Shown: positions 34,801 through 44,626 of the stretch, piece by piece | Layout of the letters: every line of letters begins with the position of its first letter | Numbering within the stretch: the first letter of the stretch is position 1 | Assembly (NCBI GenBank): GCA_030737875.1 | Contig: CM060923.1 | Coordinates: 498,258,453-498,322,452, forward strand | Origin: Allium sativum | Lineage: Eukaryota; Streptophyta; Magnoliopsida; Asparagales; Amaryllidaceae | DNA length: 64,000 nucleotides | Direction of reading: 5' to 3' | Translations under genes and position numbers: made by a program | Notes under the pieces: model-generated | Database searches by the model: none | Told to the model about the DNA's origin: nothing | What the model saw: only the letters and a program-made list of their open reading frames with translations

Positions 34801-37440
34801 AAAGTCAATCACTAGCAATCAGAACACGCAAAATAAAAACCCAATATATATAAAATATAAATGGGAAGAGCTGAGTGAGTTTAACTCACCTTGAGTTAAA
34901 TTTGACGATAATATCTGGTTTTTAATTGAATTAAACTGACGTTTAATTCGAATAAAAAGTCCAGTCTCTTCAGATCTGAACTAGGCCTGCTCCATCTCGA
35001 AGTACTCGTCTCCACGGTCCCAACGAGACTGACCGCGCTTGAATCCGATAACGTATGTATAAAATATCGCATATACAAATTTAAAAACAAATTAAATTAA
35101 ACATAGATTTACTTTTGAATTTTAAATTTGGGCTTTACCCTTTGTTGTCGGCCCGTCTAAACGTACCCGACCCGCCTCTCCCTTAAACCCTTACCATCGA
35201 CCAGTTCCCTCATTTCAACAGCCGCCTCCTTATTTTAATCCCTAAACCGAAAACCCTTTGTCCCCTTTCTCCAGCAAATCTCGATGTCGCTACCCCTATT
35301 CCGCCTTCAATCCATCTTCTCGCTCTTCCAGCAATCGGCCAGAACCCACAACAAACCCTCCGTGCTCCGTCGTTGCTGACTTCCGATCTCTGGTTCTCAC
35401 TTCTTACGGCGAAAGCTAAGTTTCTCTTTTCTTGATTTTAAATTACTGTATTTTTTTCCTATTTCGATACTAAGTAAGATTTGCTTTGATTTTTTCTTTC
35501 TGATTTTGAATCGGTTGATGAACACTACTGTGTGATGGCGTATTTATACTTCCGGTGTTGCTCTTAGATAAGGTTACTGTCAATCAATGGTTTCGAATTG
35601 TTATTTCAGTCCATACTCGAATCTGTACTTAGATTTGTGTTGGATTTTTTTGTATAGGATGGCAGTGTTGGGTTTTCGTGAGGGTGATCTGTTCAAAAGG
35701 AAATTTGATATAACTGATCAAATGACAATGAATATATATTGTTGTTTTAGAATTAGTCTAGGCTTTCGGCTATGACTTTTTTAATCAAGAGATATAGGAT
35801 CCGTACCCTGTAGATTTTCTGTGTAGAGGCATGTGAATTAACTGTTCAATTGGTAAAGAATTGATGCAAGAACATGGCTGTTTAGCTATGTGTTGTTACC
35901 TCAAATCAGAGATCTTGAACTGTGATATTGATTTTCTGTTTTGGAACTGTAAACACGGATCCTTCTTGTTTTGATTTGCAATGTACATTTGATACATGTA
36001 AAGTCACTGTATATATGTTGTTTGTATGGTTATATTACAGATTTGATGCATACACATATTACAGATTTGAATTGTCATGTCCTTTTCTTTTAGCTGTTCA
36101 TATGTTGTCATGAAATCACCCTTTAATGGGTTTTCTTCTTTCATTTCAGATCTAGAACAAACGAGGCGATGGATTTACTGGCTTCTTGAAAAGGAACAAA
36201 AGGGTGCTGCTATATATTAAATAATGAATCTTGTTTGTATTGTTTTGATGATGGAAAGTACTGAGAATCATTTTAGGTTACAGAAATGTAAACTTTGTGT
36301 TGTACAGGACCTTATATATGTATGTTACTTCTATGCGGTTTACATTTGTACGACAGTTTTATATATACAAATGTATGTTATTCTTTTAATTTCTTTTTCT
36401 GATTTATGTAGTTCTTTCTGTTAATGAATTTTACAATATGGTCGTAGTATCACTATGCTTCAGAGAAAATGTGTCTAGCAAGAGATGAGTCGGTTTCTTA
36501 TATTGTAACTATTATGTATTATGGCTATTTCCAATACTATTGGTAGGTTTATTTTTAGAAGAACGTGGATAACAAAAAAAAATTGACTTACTGATTTTAT
36601 ATTGAAACCCGATGAGTTGAATAAAGTTAACGAATTGATTTTCCAAAAGAAGAGAGTGGTTATGGTTCATTATTGATTTTTGGATTATCAGAACCGTGAG
36701 ACTTAGATTCAAGAACTAGATCTGACAGTAGTTAAATACCCAGTTTGTATGGTTGAAGGTTGATTCCTTGGTTGGAATTCAATTGTTTGGTTGAAAGGCA
36801 ATAAAACAAACAATCTCTATTGAAAAGGAATATTACGTGAATGATTGCATAAACCTGCCTTCCTCTTTCCATCAAGATAATCCAACATCTAAATAATTAA
36901 AAATATTACATTTGATGTTACAAAACAATTAAAAATAAATTGTTATGATCGCATATATCTAAATTATATACAGCTTCAGATTCATACAATATAGAACGAG
37001 AACCCAACATAAAAATTCCGAGGTAAACGATATTCAAATTTATAAAGAAATCCTTTTATAAATTATTAAATAACGTTTTCGTTTGTAATCGAAATCCATA
37101 GCGACTATTTTAAATTTTGAATTGGACGTAAGTTGAAATTTATAAGCTGGAATTTCGATTTTTCTCTTTCGTTAGAAAAATAAAATCGAACCGGTCCCAA
37201 CGTGTCTCGTTTCACAGAAATCCGACTTATATCGGATCCTGTATATTCAGTTAAAGTTCGAATTGAAAATTTCGAACTACCGCATCGTTTTCGAGATCTT
37301 TTTTAATTAATATATAAATATATATATTCGAACTCCATTCAAATAAATTAATTCGATTAAAAATCCATTATATTTCAAATATAATATATAAACTGATTTA
37401 AATATTCGAATTAAATGGCCGAAAAATCCGGGATGTTAGA
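31801..37440 (-). repeat. 5' LTR of element B
   Basis: 5,640 bp, near-identical to 25,414-31,045 with scattered substitutions and small indels. Core hairpin at 32,210-32,223, palindrome at 34,875-34,889, captured exon at 36,150-36,220. The outer end reads TTAGA instead of TTACA (37,436-37,440). No obvious TATA box was found at the position where A', C, D and E have one. Confidence 0.9.
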
Positions 37441-37445
37441 TTTTT

Positions 37446-37761
37446 GGAATTTAACTTCACTTTAATTGATCCTTGTATTCGAGACAGAGTCCTAGAGAAG
37501 ATCGAGCAGGTGGGACGGAAGCATAAGGTTCCCCCAATGAACAAGATAGACCCCGCGTCGTTGTTGTTTATTGATGAATTTGCTGAAGATTATGAGGAAG
37601 AAGGGGAGGAAGAATACACAGAAGACGAAGAGATGGAAGGTCATGTGGGTCAGCCAGATGGATCCGGGAAGGGTGCTGAAAAATCTACTCACTCCTCACA
37701 TGGGTTGCCCTCTAAGGATGGCGGTTCTTTAGATTCTAGGAAGAAGGGGATCCTCAATTGA
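37446..37761 (+). pseudogene. coiled-coil reading frame, part 2 (C-terminal acidic end)
   Basis: Continues the frame interrupted by element B: EFNFTLIDPCIRDRVLEKI, a short basic stretch, then a strongly acidic tract (EDYEEEGEEEYTEDEEMEG) and a Ser/Gly/Lys-rich tail ending in TGA at about 37,759. The frame is in register with part 1 once one 5-bp duplication copy is removed. No catalytic motif is visible. Confidence 0.5.
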
Positions 37762-38214
37762 TCCGAAGTTGGTGTTGCACGGGTATGGCTTTCACTTTCG
37801 AAGCACTTTTCCTTTCCCTTGAATTTCATTAATAGTTAGGTTTCCCACGTTACAACGATGCCCTATTTCTCCAAAGACTTGAGTTGCAGTTATGTTTTAG
37901 ATTCTGCGCTTTAGAAATTTAAGGGAAAAATTCAAGGAGCTTGGTTCAGCGCAAACGATTTTAACAAGGGGTTTTGAATGTTATTGTATCAATCATATAT
38001 TCTCTTGTGGTTCGTTCATGAATTGTATTGATTTTGTGATACTCGATAGTGTATGGTGTTGTGATAATATGCTAGTGTGAACGTAGTATCTTTAATGTGT
38101 ATGAACTGGTAAATGTTATGTGATTGTTTTTTTTCAGGGAATGTTTGATGTAGTTAACATAAACCTGATGTTTGCAATTTTCGTATTACGATGTTTCATC
38201 TTGTCTATGTCTAG
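37762..38214 (+). other. non-coding stretch between two plus-strand reading-frame pieces
   Basis: T-rich, UTR- or intron-like sequence. A pyrimidine tract ending CAG (about 38,137) and the acceptor TCTAG at 38,214 lead into the next open piece. No repeat or RNA gene was seen. Confidence 0.4.
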
Positions 38215-38324
38215 GAGGATTCGTTCCAGAGCCTCTCTTCGCAAGTCAGGCGGAAAGTCTGAACACCGTTGGTTGTAGAGATATTTTTAGTGATGCTCCC
38301 CTGTCAGGACACAAAAAGACGTAT
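38215..38324 (+). pseudogene. coiled-coil reading frame, part 3 (exon cut by element C)
   Basis: Open from the acceptor at 38,214: GFVPEPLFASQAESL to KKTY at the insertion point of element C. It continues in the same frame at 53,848 after the CGTAT duplication. The unbroken frame across a 15.5-kb insertion shows that C landed in an exon. Confidence 0.5.
38320..38324. repeat. target site duplication of element C, left copy (CGTAT)
   Basis: CGTAT here and at 53,843-53,847 match exactly and flank the two outer LTR ends of element C. Confidence 0.92.
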
Positions 38325-40499
38325 TGTGAAAACCCGTAACTTCCCCATAAAGGAAAGTGTCGGATAGTTCGAGAACAAACCACAACAGAACGCATATAAA
38401 AGAACATTTCATTGTATATTACAACAATGCATCAGATTACAAGAATATACAGAGTATAAATGAATATTACACAGAAATATCAGAGATTTAAATTACATTT
38501 AAATACATCGCAGCGGAAAATAATACAATACACAACTAGAAGAGATATACGGATACAAAGCTTTCCGGATATCGTTCCAGCTGTAAACCAGGATCCTGTG
38601 AATATAAATCTGCAAAACCAAAACTACTAGCTGCCCGTGTCAAAAATAGGGGCACCCAGAGTTTAGGTTAAAACAATAAACTCCAGGTCAGTCATGGGAC
38701 TGGTGTGAGAACTAAAACAGTTATTAATCTTTATTTTTAAAGTTAGGCAAATCAAGGGACCACGCCGTATAACACGGAACGGGTTTCCTCCCAAGAATAC
38801 CAGTGCATAAAACAAACAGTGCAATGCTAAATAAAGGAAAATGAAGCTGTTATAAGACCCAGGTCCTATCACACAATGCAACGCAAGCCGGGGGATAGGG
38901 TTTTCCCTTATAACAGCCAAAGAATGCTTGATACGTTTAAAACAAATCATTTGATACTATTATAAGTGCATAGTGTACAAAACAACTTCAAATCATAAGT
39001 ATCAATCATAGGCGGCATGGGTACCATATGTCATGTCGCCATATATAGGTTTACAAATAAAACCGCAAATGTCACGTATTTGGAAATTGGATTTCCATCT
39101 ATGAACCGAGGCAAAAGATAGTCCTCAACCGATTCGAGACTGCCTAGCCCGAGTCTCAGGATCAGAGCTCGAGTGACCCTTGGATCCTCAGGGCTGGTCC
39201 ACACGGAGTGGATTAAAATGCCTGAACATGCGTTTCTCCGCCCTATGGGGCGTAAACGAGCCAACTAAATGACTCCATCGGTTCGAGAACGACCGATCAA
39301 TCCGAGGCGCCTCGCAACAGCAACAACCACATAAGTCAAACTCGTCAGGGCGTGTAAAACCACTGACGCCACTTCTAGCTAGGAAGAAACGCATGCCCTC
39401 CCTGACGTCCCCTCCCGTTTTTGGTTCATACCGGGTGTGAAACACGCGAAGAAAACGTTACACAAAGCTACGCCACAAAGGCCTTGCTTTGATCATCACC
39501 ACAAGACTTTGCTTTTCAACAGAAGCCTCGATCAATTGCCACTTAGGCATGCCACACAGGCAATTCACTCCATGCGTTTGATATCCATCGATATATAACC
39601 CCTGAGCTAGTACGTCTCAGAGAAGGGCGTTAAGCAAGAGAATAAATTCTCCTCCGCCAAACAGATATATATTTAATAGAAATCAAACACACAGACTAAA
39701 ATCCAATGTCAGACACACAGTCCATTTACAAGTCCGTTCTGGGTCTGAACGAAACCGGAGGCACCTAGTACCCCGCATATCCATCGATCTCCAAGTACGT
39801 CTGGACCATCACTAACTGTTTCCATCTTCTTGGGTGTACAGCCCAATCAAGATCATCAGTTATCACCCAAACGACGTGAAGAACTCCGGTCTTCGACCAT
39901 CGTCTTCATCTTCGACTTATCGTCGTATCAGTTATTCAGAATGGGATAAACCCGGTCTTTCCGAATAACTCGCGTATATTCTAAATAAGTGTTACACAAA
40001 CACAACATACGCCTCATTCCAATTCATTAGTCACTAACCGTAAATTAATCAAGAGAATAATTTCCCAAATATTAACCTCGAAGGCCGAAACCAACATCAG
40101 ATCAATATCCAGAAAACCATTCTGCTTGGCTAACCGACAGTTAGTTTCTAAATTTCACATTCATAGGGAAAGATTCCCATTAATTTTATCAAAGATAAAT
40201 TCCTTGAATTTATTCTTTAATCCATTTTTGAATATCAATTCAAACTAGTCGGGATTAGCGAACCTTACCGAAGTAATCATTTGTTTTAATTTCCCAATCC
40301 CAACCTATTCATCCCATGAAGTAAAACTGGTAATACTTCATATCTAACACCACAGTGTTATCGGTAAATTCAATTACCATTTCACGTTCAAATCTAATTA
40401 AAGATTTAACTATCGCCTGGAGCAAAACTGGTGATACTCCATTTTCGATCTTTCAATCTAATTAAAGATTCATTAAAACTCTACTTAGTTTTAATCTTT

Positions 40500-40835
40500 G
40501 ACTGGGTTAAAGAATCAGTGTCATTTAAAAACACGGTTCACGATAAACCCAAAATCACATTCCATTAATTATCGGGTTAAAGAACGAGTGTTGTTTAAAA
40601 CACTGTTCACGATAAACCCAAAAATCAATATCCATTAATTATCGGGTTAAAGAACGAGTGTTATTTAAAACACTGTTCACGATAAACCCAAAAATCAATA
40701 TCAATTCAATTCCAATTAAATATCATTTAATTGGTACACTTCATTAAATCTAAATAAAAAGATTTAATCTTTTCTCAACTGGGTTCAAGAACAGTGTTAG
40801 TGAAGACACCATTCACGACAAACCCAAATCACATT
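40500..40835. repeat. about 73-bp tandem repeats with internal gggtt...aaccc stems (LTR C)
   Basis: Four imperfect copies each start with gggtt(a/c)aagaa and end with acgataaaccc, so each can fold on itself; a second pair, agtgtt/aacact, lies inside. The copy in the 5' LTR is at about 48,690-49,025. Confidence 0.75.
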
Positions 40836-41727
40836 TGATATTAAATGCAAGGCTCTGAATAGAAAATATCCCGGCTTATATTCAATATCAAATTCTACGA
40901 TTAACAAATGTCGTATTGGAAATAACGATATAAAAATATATATCTTTCAAATTTCCATAACAACATCCGCATAATCCCGAATTCCAACATCGAAATATTC
41001 CGAAGACAATTTCGATTCAAATCCACTCCAATGCAATCATTGGATATTCTGGTTATTTTTAAAACCCTTTCTAATTCAGTTTATTTATTTAAAAATAAAT
41101 AGAATTATAATTCTAGTTCAAAACTAGTTCAATTCGATAAAAATCTATTTTTATCTTTTCAAATATGGAGGTTTTCATCCCAATTCTTCCCAAATCATTT
41201 CTTATGATTTTACACAAATTATTACTATTTTTAATAATTTTATCAAGGCCCGTACAGTCGATTTCCAACAATGGCCATCGAACTGCACTTACAGCGACCT
41301 TTTTCGAATTTGATTTGGACGTATCTCCAAATCCAACCGTTAGATTTCAAATTTCTAATATTCGTTAGAAAGCTCTTTTCGATACGAACCCAACGGTTCC
41401 GGTTTTAGGAGAATCCGACGGTCGGATCTCCCGTAATGTCCGTTTGAAATAAATGGTCGAAATTCATGAACTGTCGCAGCGCGGCGCGTTCTATTCAGGC
41501 CATTATATTATATATATAATATATATAATATATATTTCGTCGATTTCTATTCAAAACGAATTATATAAATAGTTTTAAAATCGTTTCAAAACCTATTTCA
41601 ACTTCCATTTCAATTCAAAGCAAAATTGAATTCTTCTTTATAAATTCGTTTCAAAATTCATTTCTATTCAATTCAAATTTCAATTCAATTTGAATTCATT
41701 TCAATTCGCTTTCAATTCAATTTGAAT

Positions 41728-42456
41728 TCGTTTTCAATTCAATTCATTTTGAAATCGTTTTCAATTCAATTCATTTCGAAATCGTTTTCAATTCAATTCA
41801 TTTCGAAATCGTTTTCAATTCAATTCATTTCGAAATCGTTTTCAATTCAATTCATTTCGAAATCGTTTTCAATTCAATTCATTTCGAAATCGTTTTCAAT
41901 TCAATTCATTTCGAAATCGTTTTCAATTCAATTCATTTCGAAATCGTTTTCAATTCAATTCTTTTCGAAATCGTTTTCAATTCAATTCTTTTCGAAATCG
42001 TTTTCAATTCAATTCTTTTCGAAATCGTTTTCAATTCAATTCTTTTCGAAATCGTTTTCAATTCAATTCTTTTCGAAATCGTTTTCAATTCAATTCTTTT
42101 CGAAATCGTTTTCAATTCAATTCTTTTCGAAATCGTTTTCAATTCAATTCTTTTCGAAATCGTTTTCAATTCAATTCTTTTCGAAATCGTTTTCAATTCA
42201 ATTCTTTTCGAAATCGTTTTCAATTCAATTCTTTTCGAAATCGTTTTCAATTCAATACTTTTCGAAATCGTTTTCAATTCAATTTATTTCGAAATCGTTT
42301 TCAATTCAATTCTTTTCGAAATCGTTTTCAATTCAATTCTTTTCGAAATCGTTTTCAATTCAATTCATTTCGAAATCGTTTTCAATTCAATTCTTTTCGA
42401 AATCGTTTTCAATTCAATTCATTTCGAAATCGTTTTCAATTCAATTCATTTCGAAA
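41728..42456. repeat. 27-bp minisatellite, 27 copies (3' LTR of C)
   Basis: Unit tcgttttcaattcaattc(a/t)tttcgaaa, period exactly 27 bp, with two sequence variants (catttc or cttttc). Because 27 is a multiple of three and the unit lacks stops, a 257-codon plus-strand frame (repeat SFSIQF(I/F)SK) and a minus-strand frame stay open. These are by-products, not genes. The variant order differs from that of the 5' LTR array (49,918-50,727, 30 copies). Confidence 0.95.
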
Positions 42457-43659
42457 TCGTCGATTTCGAAATCACTTTTCAATATTCATTTTTAAAATGA
42501 ATAAAATCGATACAAATACCGTTCACGTCAAAATGGCGTCAATCTAATCAACACGGCTTCATAAATTTCTATTTTCAAAATAGTTGTTATTATCAAAATA
42601 TTTCGTTCAACACATGACCAATCTCAATGAATGAGTACTGTCAACACATGAACTTTTATTTTATATCGATAAAGATGTAAATTTTATTACTAAAATATTT
42701 CGTTCAACACATGACCAATCTCAATGAATGAGTACTGTCAACACATGAACTTTTATTTTATAATATTCTTTATTTTTCAAATTGTAATGAGGCCCAATCA
42801 ATTACCATATAAAGTTAATTATATGGATTTTCATACAACACATGTATATCATAGCATTGAAAAATAATCAACCATCAACCAAAGTGCACTACACTGTATA
42901 AGCATCAAATATAGATATCTAACGCTTATAACAACCTGTCAATCAATCGATCGACATATTTAATCAATCAGGATGAGTGAACTTCAAATTTCATCCCAAC
43001 ACCCGTGTGGGGTTTCAAACAATCAAACACAGATTTTATTTGTGCAGTTGGGCGATGTGTAAAATTTATCGACCCAATCAATGTCATTCAAATAAGTGTA
43101 CATAAACAAACCGTCTGGTTTGTAAATGAATATTTATTTATTCACATTCACGTTAAAAATTATATTTTTAACGATAAAACATTTTATTCCAACATATGGA
43201 TTTCTATTCAATTCATTTATTCAATAAAAATGATATTTTTATTTTTCTAACATATTTTAGAAAATTTCGGCGGCATAACGGCACGATACTAGAAACGGGA
43301 CAAGGCCTAGCCTTATCCCCGGTCTAGTGAAGGCCCACGCCATTCACATATCAATTTTAATCAAATTCCAATTCAACCAATCAATCAAATCCAAATCAAA
43401 TAATCTAACCAACTACACAACCAAACAAACAAGTCCATGGTATGTGGACGGGTGTCGGGTGCTTCTAATAAGCACCGTCTGCATCCTAGTATATATATAT
43501 ATATATAACTAGAAATAAAATTGAAAGGTGAGAAATTCTCACTTATAGCTATCCTAGCTCCACGGCACTTCTAATGCAGGAAATCTTCGCCAACTCGCCT
43601 TTTGTCGCTTTCGTTGTCCGCTTTCACTACATATGTAAAAATCACATTTTTATCTTGCT

Positions 43660-43925
43660 ATTCTATATATAAAAATCGAATTTTTATTTCACTTCTCAAT
43701 ATATAAAAATCGAATTTTTATTTCAAAGTTCAATATATAAAAATCGAATTTTTACTTCAAAGTTCAATATATAAAAATCGAATTTTTACTTCGAAGTTCA
43801 ACATATAAAAATCGAATTTTTACTTCGAAGTTCAACATATAAAAATCATATTTTTAATTCGAAGTTCAACATATAAAAATCATATTTTTAATTCGAAGTT
43901 CAACATATAAAAATCACATTTTTAC
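43660..43925. repeat. 34-bp tandem array with aaaaatcgaattttt palindromes (3' LTR of C)
   Basis: The unit of about 34 bp contains the inverted repeat aaaaatcgaattttt or variants (aaaaatcatattttt) plus a cttcgaagttcaa linker, itself palindromic (cttcgaag). The 5' LTR copy (about 51,935-52,265) has additional units. Confidence 0.85.
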
Positions 43926-44258
43926 TTTCACGCTATATGGATAAAAATGTTATTTTTACACCGCTACTATATAGATAAAAAAAATTCTATTTAAAAATTT
44001 CTGTTTTTCAAAATTCTTTTAAAAATTTCTGTTTTACTTTCTTTTATAAAATTTCTGTTTTTAAAAATTTCTGTTTTTAAAATCAGTTTCTAAATCCTAA
44101 AACAAAAAATCAGTTTTATCAATTAAAAGAAATCAGTTTTATAAATCTATTAAAAAGAAAAAATACAGTAATTAGTTTTTTAGATCGTTTTATAAATCAG
44201 AAATTATAAAACGAAAATAAAAAATAAATATAAAAATAAAATTACCTAAATCACTCAC

Positions 44259-44626
44259 CGATAGCTGGCGTAGGGGAGGAGGCGTCGTCGGCGGTGGCTC
44301 TGAGGCGACGTTCGGAGGTTCGCGGCAGGGTGCGGCGGGGTGCGTCGGTGGTTGGGTTGCTTCTGCTCGATGGCTCGTGCGGTGCCTGGAGGGAGGAGGG
44401 AAGACGAGGCGGGCGATCTGGCGGTGGGCTTCGTCGGCGGCTCGAGCGTCAGGGGGCGGCGCGATTTAGTTTCTAGGTTTTCTCTTTTTTTTTTTTTTTG
44501 CTTGTGGTAAATGAATGAGGGATCGGGGGGGCCAATGCAGAAAGAAAAGGGGAGGGAGTAGGGTTTTTTATTTTTTTTATTTATTATTTAATTATTTAAA
44601 TTATGCACAAGGGTTGACTTTTATAT
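44259..44626 (-). promoter_or_regulatory. TATA box, GC-rich leader exon and splice donor of LTR C
   Basis: On the minus strand ATATAAAAG (44,618-44,626) lies about 850 bp into the LTR. A C/T-rich and then GC-rich stretch follows and ends in CTATCG then GTGAGTGATTTAGG, a strong donor (GTGAGT = 44,258-44,253). This looks like a real promoter plus first exon, possibly captured from a host gene. The predicted exon is about 330 nt; the 5' LTR copy is at 52,630-52,992. An open frame (MAPPIPHSFTTS..., proline/arginine-rich) exists there but has no recognisable domain. Confidence 0.5.

Larger units (their letters stand above)
25414..37440 (-). mobile_element. Element B: non-coding retrotransposon with 5.6-kb LTRs and a 755-bp interior
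   Basis: Two direct repeats of 5,632 bp (25,414-31,045) and 5,640 bp (31,801-37,440) start TGTAACGACCC. The left ends GGGACGTTACA; the right ends GGGATGTTAGA, its terminal CA damaged. Between them are only 755 bp holding a polypurine tract at the left and a TGGTATCAGAGC primer site at the right, so sense is minus. No gag-pol is present. The flanks CTTTC (25,409-25,413) and TTTTT (37,441-37,445) are a probable but diverged target duplication. Removing one copy restores the host reading frame across the insertion. It must depend on enzymes supplied in trans. Confidence 0.9.

Noticed and set aside
25414..37440. tandem segmental duplication instead of an LTR element (same question for C)
   Set aside because: TG...CA ends, tRNA primer site on one side and polypurine tract on the other side of the interior, and flanking 5-bp duplications fit retrotransposition, not a simple duplication.
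38663..39445. minus-strand open frames repeated at 46,853-47,635
   Set aside because: Same reasoning for LTR C; the frames overlap each other and show no protein features.
41728..42456. CRISPR-like array
   Set aside because: Plant DNA; units are contiguous without unique spacers, so this is a minisatellite. The same holds for the 29-bp and 34-bp arrays.
41722..42495. 257-codon open frame of repeats SFSIQF(I/F)SK, and the 284-codon version at 49,912-50,766
   Set aside because: The frame is open only because a stop-free 27-bp unit repeats in multiples of three. The opposite strand is open too (41,933-42,277), and the units vary at the DNA level without codon bias.
43480..43510. (TA)n microsatellites here and at 41,505-41,535, 51,760-51,780, 59,518-59,535 and 59,828-59,848
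   Set aside because: Real but ordinary short AT repeats without further meaning.
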